From assembly GCF_916618955.1 (NCBI RefSeq), contig NZ_OU745390.1:2108001-2172000 (forward strand): DNA of 64,000 bases, given 5' to 3'. Both the position numbers and the translations under genes were made by a program. This DNA comes from Pseudomonas sp. Marseille-Q3773. GTDB taxonomy: Bacteria; Pseudomonadota; Gammaproteobacteria; Pseudomonadales; Pseudomonadaceae. The notes beneath the pieces are model-generated. The model ran no database searches. It was not told the origin of the DNA and saw only the letters and a program-made list of their open reading frames with translations. Below are positions 44,201 to 51,923 of the stretch, one piece after another. Each line of letters starts with the position of its first letter. The stretch's first letter is position 1.

Positions 44201-46906
44201 GCCGGTGTAATGCAGGAAGTTGGTATCGGTGCCCACGGTATCGGGGTTGTCGCGAATCACCAGCGGCACCACTTCGACGCCGTTGATCATGATGCCGCCC
44301 GTCGGGTCGGCCCGGCCATCGGCCCCCAGCCCGGTGAACTGGTTGGTCTGGTTCACCTCAAGGGTGAAGGTCGGCGTGAGGAACACGGTGTTGGACAGGT
44401 GGGTAACATCGGAGTTGAGCATGATCAGCTTGGCGAAGGAGTTGTTCTCCAGCTCGGTGCCGAAGTTCATGCCCGCCGTACGCGCCAGGTAGTAGAACCG
44501 GTCGCCGTTCTGCAAGGCTTCCAGCTGGGTTTCGAAGACGAAGTTGAAGCTGGAGCCGAGCATGCCGCCAAATGGCATTTTCTGCTCGGCCAGGCCGCCG
44601 ACCCAGAAGTCGATGTCATCGACACCGGTCACGGTCACACCGCTGATGTCATCGGCGGTGCCGGCGATGCCGTCCGCCCCGGCCAGCATCACGTTGGCGT
44701 AGGCGCCAGTGCCATTGAGGAAGTCCAGGCGATCGGCCGGCGCACCGTCCCCACCGAGCACCAGCGCCACCGCAGCGGCGCGCTTGTCGGCTTCGGTGGT
44801 GGCCCCGGTGATGCTGCTGTGGGTGCCGTAGGCCGCGATGAAGTTGATCAGCGATGCCGGGTGCTTGAGGTGGTCGGCGAAGTCGACCCAGCTGATGTAC
44901 GGCTTGAGCTGGCTGTCGCCGGTCATTGCATAGAATTCACGGCGCGCCTCGTTCAGGGTGGGGATACCGGTGTCGCGGCCACGGGCGATGTTCAGTGCCG
45001 GCAGGTCCAGCGGCAGGCCGAGCAGGTTGTTGCGCAGGGCTTCGGTGACGAACTCGTCGATCTCGTTGCCCAACTGGCGGGTCACGCCCCGGATGATCGC
45101 GCCGGCCGCTTCGTCGGCAGTGGCCCCACTGCCAGCGAAGGCCAGCGGGTTGAGGAAGGCAGCGATCAGGCCAAGCTGCTGGTCGGGGTTGTTCGGGTCG
45201 GCGGATACCGGGTTGAACGCCGGGTCGAAGCGGTCGACGGTTTCAGTCAGCATCGAGTGGCCGAAGCGGTACACCACGTGGGCAAACTCGGCGAGGATGG
45301 CCGGGTTGATCGAGGTGTCGTAGCCATTGGGGGCGAGGAACTCGTCGATCTGCGGCTGGATGGTACGGGCGAACTCTTCGAACACCAGGTGCTGGTACTG
45401 CATCTCGGTGCCGAACTTGGCGGCCTGGAACAGCCGTTCGCCATCCCATACCAGCGCGGCGATCTCGGCGGGTGTGGTGGGCATGGCAGTGACATCGTCG
45501 ATCAGCCACTGGTTGAGGAACGCCAGGTCGCCAGCGGCCAGCAGGGTATCCTTGGTCTGCTGCACCAGGCGGTTGTGCTCGGAGTGGAACACATGGTGCA
45601 CGGCGGTCAGGCCGATGTTCTCGTTCACCCGGCCGTCACCGGCAATGTAATGGGCGTCGAGCAGTTCGTTGTCGTAGGTCAGGTTGGCGCCACCCGGCCC
45701 TACCGGCTGCGCGTTGCCGACGGCGGTGTCGGCATCGGCCTGCAGCACCCCGCCCACCACCACCGGCGCGGCATTGTGGGCGATGTCGTCGAGGAAACCA
45801 TGCCCGGTGCTCACCGCATTGGCCAGGCTGATCGGTGCGGCGCGGTTGCCTTCGACCAGCGTGGTGACGTCGTCGGCAGTGCCGGCGATGCCGTCGGCGC
45901 CATTGCTCACGCGCATCACCACCTGTGGCATGCCGTTAGGCCCGCGCAGGAAGTTGCCGTAGGGGTCGGTGGCCAGCAACGGCACACTGTGCACGTCGGC
46001 GTCGGTCAGGTTGATGCCGAGCAGGTCGCGGGCCTGGGCCTTGACCACCGCCCAGGTGGCCATGCCGCCGCTTTCGCCGCTGCCATCGTCGCTGGTACCG
46101 AACAGGCCATCGGCGCCAAGGTCGCGGTTGGTGAGCAGCCGCCCGGTCGCCACCGGGTCGCCGGCCGCGTTCAGCGTGTATTCGCGCAGGAACACCTGGT
46201 GCGAGGGGTGCGAACTGTAGGTCTGGCTCTGGTCGACGAACGGTGAGGTGGTGTTGGTCTGGCCGTCGTCGGCGGTGCCGACCACGCCGTCGGCACCGGC
46301 GGTGCGGACGGCGCGCGACAGCACCATGAAGTTGGTCGGGCTGTTGGGATCGAACAGGGGGTCGTCCGGCTGCAGCGGAATGAACACGATGTCGGTGCCG
46401 CTCTTGGTAACCAGGTCCAGTCCATGGTCGAAGAACTGGCCAAAGAAGGTCATCCAGGCGTTGAAGCCGGCGGTCAGGCCGACATCGGGCGACACGTTGG
46501 GGATGAAGAACACCTGGGTGTCGTCAGCGGTGCCGAACACCCCATCGATGCCGGGGCTGATCACCGGGGCGGCGCCACCATTGGCTTCGATTGCGGCCGG
46601 GTTGTTGGCTGTCTGGTCGACGATGAGGTTGCTGATGGTGCGCGGCTGTGAATCGACGACCGTACCGGTGCCGGCATAGGCGCCGGTGAAGGAAGGGCTG
46701 AGCAGGCGCAGGAACGAGTTATCGGCAGCGCCGAACTCGCTTTGCCCGGTCACCAGGTTGTTGTAACTGCCATCCACGGTACGCAGGCCGAACGGTACCT
46801 GGCTGTTGGGCAGCAGGTCGATCAGGCTGGCGCCATCGGCGTGGGCTTCGGCAATGAAGATCTGTTGCAGGATGAATTCCAGGTCCGACTTGCTGAAATT
46901 GGCCAT
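35204..46906 (-). CDS. Giant secreted haem peroxidase with RTX repeats (PehA-like)
   Basis: A 3900-residue type I-secreted protein with two animal-type haem peroxidase domains. Domain 1 (~10-880) has the distal His161 in FFGQFFDHGLDLVTK and the proximal His550 in VYRFGHSMLTETVDR. Domain 2 (~1490-2400) repeats these as His1699 and His2084. Each also keeps a RGRDTGIP-like substrate/haem-edge motif and is followed by RTX calcium repeats (~906-1076, ~2430-2603) and an Ig-like segment. Two further Ig-like units (~2960-3155) precede a long RTX region (~3170-3800) and a short C-terminal secretion signal with no Sec peptide. ATG 46906 begins MANFSKSDLEF; upstream extension to 47023 is unsupported. 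It is divergent from its exporter genes and resembles KT2440 PehA from memory. Confidence 0.92.
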   Translation of the reverse strand: MANFSKSDLEFILQQIFIAEAHADGASLIDLLPNSQVPFGLRTVDGSYNNLVTGQSEFGAADNSFLRLLSPSFTGAYAGTGTVVDSQPRTISNLIVDQTANNPAAIEANGGAAPVISPGIDGVFGTADDTQVFFIPNVSPDVGLTAGFNAWMTFFGQFFDHGLDLVTKSGTDIVFIPLQPDDPLFDPNSPTNFMVLSRAVRTAGADGVVGTADDGQTNTTSPFVDQSQTYSSHPSHQVFLREYTLNAAGDPVATGRLLTNRDLGADGLFGTSDDGSGESGGMATWAVVKAQARDLLGINLTDADVHSVPLLATDPYGNFLRGPNGMPQVVMRVSNGADGIAGTADDVTTLVEGNRAAPISLANAVSTGHGFLDDIAHNAAPVVVGGVLQADADTAVGNAQPVGPGGANLTYDNELLDAHYIAGDGRVNENIGLTAVHHVFHSEHNRLVQQTKDTLLAAGDLAFLNQWLIDDVTAMPTTPAEIAALVWDGERLFQAAKFGTEMQYQHLVFEEFARTIQPQIDEFLAPNGYDTSINPAILAEFAHVVYRFGHSMLTETVDRFDPAFNPVSADPNNPDQQLGLIAAFLNPLAFAGSGATADEAAGAIIRGVTRQLGNEIDEFVTEALRNNLLGLPLDLPALNIARGRDTGIPTLNEARREFYAMTGDSQLKPYISWVDFADHLKHPASLINFIAAYGTHSSITGATTEADKRAAAVALVLGGDGAPADRLDFLNGTGAYANVMLAGADGIAGTADDISGVTVTGVDDIDFWVGGLAEQKMPFGGMLGSSFNFVFETQLEALQNGDRFYYLARTAGMNFGTELENNSFAKLIMLNSDVTHLSNTVFLTPTFTLEVNQTNQFTGLGADGRADPTGGIMINGVEVVPLVIRDNPDTVGTDTNFLHYTGEDHVVLGGTSGSDIIISGEGDDTVYGDAGNDTLEGGAGNDAVLGGAGDDIITDSFGDNRLEGNDGNDVIVAGSMLAGGNLILGGNGQDFIITTEDISTTFGGQGDDFILGAKTNLPPTGNEGDDWIEKGTQDGAPGDNFAPLLGDEVIGNDIFVGGGGFDEMIGEGGDDIFVGSDAQDKMDGMSGFDWITHKNDQVGVTVDLTLAALAQPHGNAPPQNTGVFEPVGASPASILDRFAEVEGVSGSNFADVLKGDNVDAVTILNHGGATGSALTNVALIRGLQQFLADAGLPTTGFATGNIMLGGNGSDLIEGRGGDDLIDGDKWLNVRIAVYAPEDVNHTGPEIASFDSMADMIPFMLDRTYNPGQLKAVREILPGTSTGGAAFDTAVFSGLQNEYVVTQNTRGTADTSDDVWTVTDTVDGRDGVDTLLHIERLQFSDGQRVLVEGVNAQPTGSPAITDGNGGAITVGDILTVNVAGVLDADNIGAGNPLGTLASRSVSYYWQFEAEPGSGVFEDIILLPAGDLAFQSADGTTFKVSPDLAGLALRVKAIYQDAHGTTEVLFSQPTAVVQPGAPVVPTPATPVADANAGGAGLHMVRSDLNFILDQIKIAEADAAGADILSLLPNIRAPLGLRAVDGSNNNLMNLNGINNTQFGAADNVFPRVTDPVFNPAEGAPAGFFGPGSPAIPGSSYQQTSGPVFDSQPRTISNLVVDQTSNNPAAYATAYDPGADGVLNFGTPGNDDVLKDGVRIVASPGLDGQFGTADDHDVYLFENTAADAGLSAPFNAWMTFFGQFFDHGLDLVTKGGSGTIYIPLQPDDPLYVEGGFTNFMVVTRATNLPGADGVLGTADDIHEHTNTTTPFVDQNQTYSSHPSHQVFLRGYVLTDGGPVATGQLITNRDLGADGRYGTADDTEIGGMATWKVVKAQARDVLGINLTDADVDNVPLLATDAYGNFIKGPNGFPMVIMKGADGIAGTADDQQVEGNPAAPIDLTNAVRTGHQFLADIAHNAVPVFSGGVLVPDADSDTGNAVPVNPQTGANLAYDNELLDAHYIAGDGRVNENIGLTAVHAIFHAEHNRLVAQTKDTVLDSGDLAFLNEWLLNPLTALPASQAEIDALVWNGERLFQAAKFGTEMQYQHLVFEEFARTVQPRVDLFFAPTQVYDVDLDASIVAEFAHTVYRFGHSMLTETVDRFDVDFNVIQDPASANPDQQLGLIAAFLNPLAYAASGVTPEDATSAIVRGVTRQAGNEIDEFVTEALRNNLLGLPLDLPAINIARGRDVGIPSLNAVRRDIYAQTGDTQLKPYTSWVDLVQHLKHPESLINFIAAYGTHSTITAATTLLEKRAAAMALVFGGDGAPADRLDFLNSTGAYANVTLPGKDGVLGTVDDLRAVTVTGVDAIDLWIGGLAEAKTPFGGMLGTTFNFVFENQMEKLQDGDRFYYLERTAGLSMNAELESNSFAKLIMANTSATHLPGLVFSDPGFYLEVDQSKQFNEGLGNVDPLGENGEQVVFRDSPLTAGPDTNYIRYAGAEHIVLGGTEGNDILVSSEGDDTVWGDGGNDRIEGGDGNDQLRGGAGDDIISDMGGDDNIQGGDGNDVLHGGNGVNLIIGGFGNDFIVTGEDASEAIGGQGNDFILGSKANEQDMGNEGDDWIEKGTSDGAPGDNFDPLGNDPIIGNDVFIGGNENDKFNGEGGDDIMVGSLGFGDRYIGGSGYDWATFKGLAQGVTIDYSDRFFDVPPVPGSGASALVRFDIMEGLSGSAHGDFLRGDNEDAASLPTNGANGSVLTNIGLINGLSGLLAAGATFYDGGNIILGGSGSDLIEGRGGDDILDGDKWLNVRISVRANSDGTGPEIASYDSMEPMVPLMLNGTYNPGQLVIVREILNGTDSYDTAVFSGVASDYSVVVDGNAVIVTDLVAGRDGVDHLTGIERLQFSDSSQASGVGTAVNAGPTGHLAILDAATGLRNDTAVSGQLLRVSNLAVHDADNVGAGNASGAINGPVAYYWQVETLPGSGVYEDITFVAAGEVSRATGTTYRVTDDVAGLNIRVRAVYQDAKGTLEIVDSAPNSAPSAGPTVTGLLVQNQTLTANPATIVDADGLSNPQFTFQWQANRGLGWVNIAGAISSSFVLTQDQVGQNMRVVVSYVDDFGVHESIASDILDPVANVNDAPTGAVLISDTTPDVGQMLTALTASIADLDGLGAFSFQWQQGSGTAFTDIPGATSSTFTPGPLQAHFQLRVVVRYADGFGALETVTSAATAEVPAVPGVVLVGTSAADTLTGTAGDDVLLGLAGNDTLIGLAGFDQLFGGDGDDALDGGEGNDTLDGGAGNDVLNGGLGADAMTGGAGNDTFVVDNLGDTLSEAAGGGIDLVQTSLASYTLGANLENLSFTGTGNFIGVGNGLANTIVGGAGNDFLNGGAGIDQLVGGAGNDSYVVDNAADATVEQAGQGTDLVRTTLTSWTLANNLENLTYFGAASFVGNGNGLDNVITGGSGNDILTGNAGNDTLNGGLGADTLIGGTGDDTFVVDNAADIVVEVFGGGSDLVRTSLASYTLAATLENLSFTGTGNFIGVGNGLANTIVGGNGNDFLNGGAGSDLLVGGAGNDSYVVDNAGDVLVEQAGGGTDLVRTTITNWTLGNNLENLTYFGAGNFVGTGNALNNVITSGSGNDVLNGGAGADTLIGGAGNDTYVVDNVGDIVSEAAGGGTDLVQSNLVSYTLGANLENLSFIGTGNFTGVGNGLANTIVGGTGNDFLNGGAGIDQLVGGAGNDSYVVENAGDVLVELAGGGTDLVRTTLTSWTLGNNLENLRYFGAGNFTGTGNGLNNVITGNSGNDTINGAAGNDQLLGGAGNDTLNGGDDNDSLDGDLGDDSLDSGAGSDTLFGGDGNDILSGGSGSDFLNGGVGDDTVNGGAGDDTMMATDGNDVFQFAAGFGNDLIINFDSNAIGGQDRLDITAFNITAATFAANVTIADVGDDTLVSIGATDSIRLVGVADATTVTASDFNLAG
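35700..37200. repeat. Tandem ~0.5-kb coding repeats in the peroxidase C-terminus
   Basis: Within the RTX part, a two-part module is repeated about three times at ~500-520 base spacing. For example, the sequence around AAGCTCAGGTTTTCGAGG recurs at ~36030, ~36530 and ~37050. Each module encodes an NLENLSFTGTGNF half and an NLENLTYFGA-type half, each ending in GGAGND calcium loops and a YVVDN segment. Such arrays can expand or contract by recombination. Confidence 0.8.
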
Positions 46907-47457
46907 TTCGAATTGCCCTCGATCTGTCGGGAGATGACACACAGGGCAACAGGGTCCTTCCCGCGCCCGGTCAGTGTTGACGTGCGCAGTTTCTGGTTCG
47001 GGATTCAGGGGGCAGTTGGGCACTACGGTTGTGCTATCGCCACTGGCCTCATCGCCGGCAAGCCGGCTCCCTCAGGAAGGCGGGAACCGTGTAAACGGTG
47101 CGATACAGCTGTAACGCACACGCATCGACCCCAGCTCGCATGGGGGTCCGAATACATCAGACTTAAGTCGTAGAACAAAAACTTGTCAATATTTCGTCGA
47201 AAAATTCGCAGCTCGATGATAATGCGATGCAACTAGCTGTTTTTATGGCACTTATAAAAAGTTCAATATTTTTATAGAGCGAAACGATATTACTGAATGT
47301 TTCGTCGCCACCTACGCTCCAGCATGTGGGAGCAACGCAGCGTCCTGGACCATTTCGCCCCTGGAGCGAACCGCCTGCGAGCCGACCAGAAGCCACGACT
47401 ACCGCTGTACGGGGCGCCGCAACGGCCTTCCCGTTTTGTGATAAAGGGAGGCCGCTG
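46907..47457. other. 551-base divergent intergenic region with a REP and an AT-rich promoter zone
   Basis: No gene is seen. A REP element lies at 47046-47076 (CCTCATCGCCGGCAAGCCGG then CTCCCTCAGG). Bases ~47155-47310 are markedly AT-rich compared with the rest of the window and probably hold the promoters for the peroxidase and for the exporter operon. I find no recognisable operator that I can assign. Confidence 0.6.
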
Positions 47458-49194
47458 ATGCACAAGTCGCCACGCACCCGCTCCGAGCTCGCAGAGGTGT
47501 TGTTTCGCCTGCGGCGCAGCTTTTTCGCCCTCGCCGCGTTCAGCGGCGTGATAAACGTCATGATGTTGACGCCATCTATTTATATGTTGCAGGTGTATGA
47601 CCGTGCCCTGGTCAGCCGCAACGTCACCACCCTGAGCATGCTCACGCTGCTGGTGATCGGCCTGTTCCTGCTGATGTCGGCGCTGGAGATGATTCGCACC
47701 CGCGTATTGATCCGCGTGGGCAACGGCCTGGACATGGACCTCAACCGGCGCATCTTCAGCGCCGCCTTCGAGCGCAACCTCAGCCGTGCTGGCGGCAACC
47801 CGGCCCAGGCCCTGCAGGACCTGGCCCAGGTGCGGCAGTTTCTCACCGGCAACGGCCTGTTCGCCTTCTTCGACGCACCCTGGACGCCGATCTACCTGCT
47901 GGTCAGTTACCTGATCCATCCGCTGCTGGGGCTGGTCACGCTGGTCGGCTCGCTGATCCTGGTGGGCCTGGCCTACCTCACCGAGAAAGCCACGCAAAAA
48001 CCTCTGGCCGAAGCCAACCAGGCGGCCCTGTCATCGGCCAGCTACGCCAACAACAACCTGCGCAATGCCGAAGTGATCGAGGCCATGGGCATGCTGCCGG
48101 CGATCGGCAAGCGCTGGTACCAAGGCCACCTGCGCATCCTGCAGATGCAGACGCTGGCCTCCGACCGCGCGGCACTGATCAGCAGCACCGGGCGTTTCGT
48201 ACGCATCACCTTGCAATCGGTCATCCTCGGTACCGGCGCGCTGCTGGCGATCGAAGGCAAGATCACCCCGGGCATGATGATTGCCTGCTCGATCCTCACT
48301 GGCCGTGCCCTGGGGCCGGTGGAACAGGTGATCGCCTCGTGGAAACAGTTGCTCGGCTGCCGGTCGGCCTGGGGTCGGCTGAACGAGCTGCTGCACGACT
48401 ACCCGCAGCGGCCACCGAGCATGTCGCTGCAGCGCCCGCTGGGCATGCTTGCCGTGGAAAGCGTGATCGCCGGTGCCCCCGGGACCAACAACCCCATCAT
48501 ACGTGGGGTGAGCTTCAGCCTGACCCCGGGTGAAAGCCTCGGCATCATCGGCCCGTCGGCTTCCGGCAAGTCCACCCTCGCCCGCCTGCTGGTCGGCGTG
48601 TGGCCGGCCCAGGCCGGCAAGGTGCGCCTGGACGGCGCCGACATCTTCACCTGGAACAAGGCCGAGCTGGGCCCCTGGCTTGGCTACCTGCCGCAGGACG
48701 TGGAGCTGTTCGAGGGCACCATCGCCGAGAACATCGCCCGCTTTGCCGAAGTGGACAGCGACGCGGTCATCCGCGCGGCCCGCAGCAGTGGCGTGCACGA
48801 CATGATCCTGCGCTTCCCGCAGGGCTACGACACCCGCCTGGCGGCCGATGGCACGCCGTTGTCCGGTGGCCAGAAGCAACGCATCGCCCTGGCCCGTGCG
48901 CTGTACGGCGAACCGAACCTGGTGGTGCTGGACGAGCCCAACGCCAACCTCGACGACGTCGGCGAAAAAGCCCTGGTCGATGCGCTGGCCGAACTCAAGG
49001 CACGCGGGGCTACCGTGATCCTGATATCCCACCGGCCCAATGTGCTGTGCGCTGTCGACAAGGTGCTGATGCTACGTGACGGTGCCGTGCACATGCTCGG
49101 CAGCCGCGATGAAGTGTTCGCGGCGTTGCGCAAGGCCAGCGTGATCCCGGCGGGGAGCGCTGCGCCGCTGGCCTCGGTAAAAGTACGGGAGTGA
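47458..49194 (+). CDS. Type I secretion ABC permease/ATPase
   Basis: A 578-residue inner-membrane ABC exporter of the PrtD/HlyB class without a C39 peptidase domain. The N-terminal half has ~6 membrane segments (first around FFALAAFSGVINVMMLTPSI). The nucleotide-binding half has Walker A GPSASGKST at ~365, Q-loop LPQDVELF, the ABC signature PLSGGQKQRIALARAL and Walker B NLVVLDEPNANLD, with the switch His in LISHRP. ATG 47458 is preceded by GGGAGG. It forms an operon with the HlyD-like and TolC-like genes that follow directly, and is divergent from the giant RTX peroxidase, its evident cargo. Confidence 0.94.
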   Translation: MHKSPRTRSELAEVLFRLRRSFFALAAFSGVINVMMLTPSIYMLQVYDRALVSRNVTTLSMLTLLVIGLFLLMSALEMIRTRVLIRVGNGLDMDLNRRIFSAAFERNLSRAGGNPAQALQDLAQVRQFLTGNGLFAFFDAPWTPIYLLVSYLIHPLLGLVTLVGSLILVGLAYLTEKATQKPLAEANQAALSSASYANNNLRNAEVIEAMGMLPAIGKRWYQGHLRILQMQTLASDRAALISSTGRFVRITLQSVILGTGALLAIEGKITPGMMIACSILTGRALGPVEQVIASWKQLLGCRSAWGRLNELLHDYPQRPPSMSLQRPLGMLAVESVIAGAPGTNNPIIRGVSFSLTPGESLGIIGPSASGKSTLARLLVGVWPAQAGKVRLDGADIFTWNKAELGPWLGYLPQDVELFEGTIAENIARFAEVDSDAVIRAARSSGVHDMILRFPQGYDTRLAADGTPLSGGQKQRIALARALYGEPNLVVLDEPNANLDDVGEKALVDALAELKARGATVILISHRPNVLCAVDKVLMLRDGAVHMLGSRDEVFAALRKASVIPAGSAAPLASVKVRE

Positions 49195-49200
49195 CCGACC

Positions 49201-50541
49201 ATGCAGATGACCCATCACACCGAGTTGATTCCGGCAGAGGCGCGCAACCTGATCGACCTGGATGCCAGCCGGCCGGCACGCTGGGGCATATGGCTGGTCA
49301 TCGCCGGCTTTGGCGGTTTCCTGCTGTGGTCGTGCCTGGCGCCGCTGGATGCCGGGGTGGTGGCCACGGGCACGGTCAAGGTCACCAGCAATCGCAAGGC
49401 GGTCCAGCACCTGACCGGCGGCACGGTCGAGGCGATCCTGGTACGCGAGGGCGATGTGGTGAAGAAAGGCCAGGAGGTGGTTCGCCTCGATGCGCTGCGC
49501 GCAGTGGCCGAACAGGGTGCGGTCAGTGCCCAGTACATCGTCAGCAAGACCGTGGAAAACCGCCTGGAAGCCGAGCGCGACGGCCGCGACACGATCACCT
49601 TCGACCCCGCCCTGCTCAAGCACTACCACAACGACCCGCGCCTGCTGGCGGCCATGGACCTGCAGCAACGGCTGCTGGACACCCGCCGCGCCGGGCTGGC
49701 CGGTGAACTGAGCATCCTCGAGGAAAACCTGGCCGCCACGGCGGTGCAGCTCAAGGGCCTGCAGCAGGTGTACGGGGCGCGCGCCTCGCAGATCGGTTTC
49801 CTCAGCCAGGAACTGCAAGGCACCCGGGTACTGGCCGCCGAAGGTTATGTGCCGCGCAACCGCCTGCTGGAGCTGGAGCGCAACAATGCCGACCTGTCCG
49901 CCGGCCAGGCCGAGAACCTCAACAATATCGCCCGGGCACGCAGCCAGGCCACCGAGATCAAGCTGCGCATCCTGCAGCGCCAGCACGACTACCTCAAGGA
50001 AGTGGAGTCGCAACTGACCGACACCGCCAAGGAGAACACCACCCTGGCCGACCGCCTGCGTGCGCTGGACTATGAAGTAACCCACACGGTGATCCGCTCG
50101 CCGATCGACGGTATGGTCCAGGCCCTGAGCATCGCCACGGTCGGCGGCATCATCCAGCCAGGGGCCAAGATCATGGAAGTCGTGCCACTCGACCAGCCGC
50201 TACAGGTCGACGCGATGATCCCGGTGCAGGCCATCGACAAGATGGTGCAGGGCCTGGACGTGGACCTGGCCTTCCCCGCCTTCAACCATGCGAAGACGCC
50301 AAACATCCCGGGGCGGGTCAAGACCATCTCCGCCGACCGCCTGATGGACGAAGAAAGCAAGCAGCCGTACTACCTGGCCCAGGTGGAAGTGACGCAGGCC
50401 GGCATGGGCCTGCTGGGCAGCAACCACATTCGCCCCGGCATGCCGGCCACCGTCACCATCAAGACCGGCGAGCGCAACCTGCTCAGCTACCTGCTCAAGC
50501 CGATGCTCGAACGCGTGGACGCCTCGTTCAAGGAGCAATGA
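49201..50541 (+). CDS. HlyD-family periplasmic adaptor subunit
   Basis: A 446-residue membrane-fusion protein linking the ABC exporter to the outer-membrane channel. There is one N-terminal membrane anchor (WGIWLVIAGFGGFLLWSC, ~22-39), then the lipoyl/barrel-sandwich half-motif VQHLTGGTVEAILVREGDVV, and a long coiled coil (~110-290) rich in Leu, Gln and Arg. The second half-motif follows in VTHTVIRSPIDGMVQALSIA. The beta-barrel C-terminus is typical of PrtE/HlyD (VEVTQAGMG...IRPGMPATVTIKTGERNLLSYLLKP). It starts six bases after the ABC gene and ends one base before the TolC-like gene, consistent with a single transcript. Confidence 0.94.
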   Translation: MQMTHHTELIPAEARNLIDLDASRPARWGIWLVIAGFGGFLLWSCLAPLDAGVVATGTVKVTSNRKAVQHLTGGTVEAILVREGDVVKKGQEVVRLDALRAVAEQGAVSAQYIVSKTVENRLEAERDGRDTITFDPALLKHYHNDPRLLAAMDLQQRLLDTRRAGLAGELSILEENLAATAVQLKGLQQVYGARASQIGFLSQELQGTRVLAAEGYVPRNRLLELERNNADLSAGQAENLNNIARARSQATEIKLRILQRQHDYLKEVESQLTDTAKENTTLADRLRALDYEVTHTVIRSPIDGMVQALSIATVGGIIQPGAKIMEVVPLDQPLQVDAMIPVQAIDKMVQGLDVDLAFPAFNHAKTPNIPGRVKTISADRLMDEESKQPYYLAQVEVTQAGMGLLGSNHIRPGMPATVTIKTGERNLLSYLLKPMLERVDASFKEQ

Positions 50542-50542
50542 C

Positions 50543-51871
50543 ATGAAACGCCCGTGCCTGATGTTGTGCCTGTTGGGGTTGTCGGTACAGGCCAGTGCCA
50601 TGGACCTGAAACAAGCCTGGGACCTGCTGCAATACCAGGGCCCGATCTACCGTGCCGCAGTGCACGAGAAAGAAGCCGGCAGCGAGAACCGCGCCATCGG
50701 CCAGGCCGGCCTGCTGCCGCAGATCAATGCCGTGGGCTACTTCAACAAGGTCAATGGCAGCCAGCGGCAGAATGGCCGGGACAGCGACCTGGACTACGAC
50801 TCCAAGGGTGCCAACGTACGTCTGCGCCAACCGCTGTTCAACAAGCAGAAGATGGCCGAGTACCACCAGGGCCAGCAGCGTGCCGAGTACAGCGTGGCTG
50901 TGTTCGATGCCAAGACCCAGGATGCCGCGGTGCGCCTGGCCGATGCCTACTTCGACGTGCTGCTGGCCAGCGAAACCATCACCTTGGCCAAGGCCAAGCT
51001 GAACGCCTTCGAGGAGCAGCTGGCGTCGGCGAAGCGGCGCATGGAGCTGGGTGCCGGCACCATCACCGACATCGACGAGTCGGTCGCCCGCCGTGACCTG
51101 GCCGAAGCCGACCTGATCGAAGCCCAGGACAACCTGATCAATGCCCGCCGCAAGCTGGAGGAATACATTGGTGAAACGCCGCAGTCGCTGACCACCTTGC
51201 AGCCAGGCTTCAGCACCCCGCCGCTGATGCCAGGCAACCTGCAGGACTGGCTGGTCAAGGCCCAGGCCGACAGCCCGCTGATTCATGCCCGCCGGCACAG
51301 CTATGAGCTGGCCGAGGAAGAAGTGAAGCGCGCCCGCGCCGGGCACTGGCCAACCTTGGATTTCGTCGCGGGCTATACCGCCGGCAGCAGCCAGTCGATT
51401 TCCGAGCTCAACCAGCGCAACCATTACAGCTCGGTCGGGCTGGAACTGAACATCCCGCTGTACAGCGGCGGCAGTACCAGCGCCCTGACCCGCCAGGCCA
51501 GCGCCAACAGCGCCAAGGCCCTGGATGAGCTGGACGCCACCCGCCAGGAGGTGATTTCCGGTACCACCCGTGAGTTCCGCGGCGTGCAGAGTGGTGCCTT
51601 ACGTATCCAGGCACTGGAAAAGGCCGTAGCCTCCAACGAACGCTCGCTGACCTCGGCCCGCAAGGGCTTCAAGGAAGGTGGCACCAGCACCAACTCGGAT
51701 GTACTCAACGCCGAGGAGTTGCTGTATGACGCCCGCCACGACCTGTTCGAGGCAAAACTGAACTACCTGATGTCACGGCTGCGCCTGGCGTCGTCGGTGG
51801 GTAGCCTGGGCGATGACGACATCCAGCAGATCAACGACTACCTCGGGCCGGTACTGGTGGTGAGCAACTGA
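50543..51871 (+). CDS. TolC-family outer-membrane channel protein
   Basis: A 442-residue outer-membrane efflux/secretion protein. The Sec signal MKRPCLMLCLLGLSVQASAM is cleaved around residue 19. The mature part shows the two-fold TolC repeat of long helices and strands: QAGLLPQINAVGYF and GHWPTLDFVAGYTAG are the typical strand-helix turns, and the helices include SAKRRMELGAGTITDIDESV and SARKGFKEGGTSTNSDVLNA. The ATG at 50543 follows the upstream stop by one base with AAGGAGC as ribosome site. It completes the type I apparatus for the RTX peroxidase. In KT2440 the corresponding gene is part of the PehA export set, as I recall. Confidence 0.94.
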   Translation: MKRPCLMLCLLGLSVQASAMDLKQAWDLLQYQGPIYRAAVHEKEAGSENRAIGQAGLLPQINAVGYFNKVNGSQRQNGRDSDLDYDSKGANVRLRQPLFNKQKMAEYHQGQQRAEYSVAVFDAKTQDAAVRLADAYFDVLLASETITLAKAKLNAFEEQLASAKRRMELGAGTITDIDESVARRDLAEADLIEAQDNLINARRKLEEYIGETPQSLTTLQPGFSTPPLMPGNLQDWLVKAQADSPLIHARRHSYELAEEEVKRARAGHWPTLDFVAGYTAGSSQSISELNQRNHYSSVGLELNIPLYSGGSTSALTRQASANSAKALDELDATRQEVISGTTREFRGVQSGALRIQALEKAVASNERSLTSARKGFKEGGTSTNSDVLNAEELLYDARHDLFEAKLNYLMSRLRLASSVGSLGDDDIQQINDYLGPVLVVSN

Positions 51872-51923
51872 GTACCCTCCAGGTATCGCTCGGCGCTTGC
51901 CGCAGTCTGCTGGATTTCAGGCT

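Noticed and set aside
36950..46246. Very long open frames on the plus strand (36950-42520 and 42911-46246) opposite the giant peroxidase
   Set aside because: Their translations are low-complexity Val/Gly/His/Gln-rich with no recognisable domain. They are antisense shadows of a GC-rich repetitive gene whose minus-strand reading has clear domains.
46742..47173. Plus-strand frame at the start of the peroxidase gene and its leader
   Set aside because: No ribosome site or similarity; it overlaps the supported minus-strand start of the peroxidase and a REP element.
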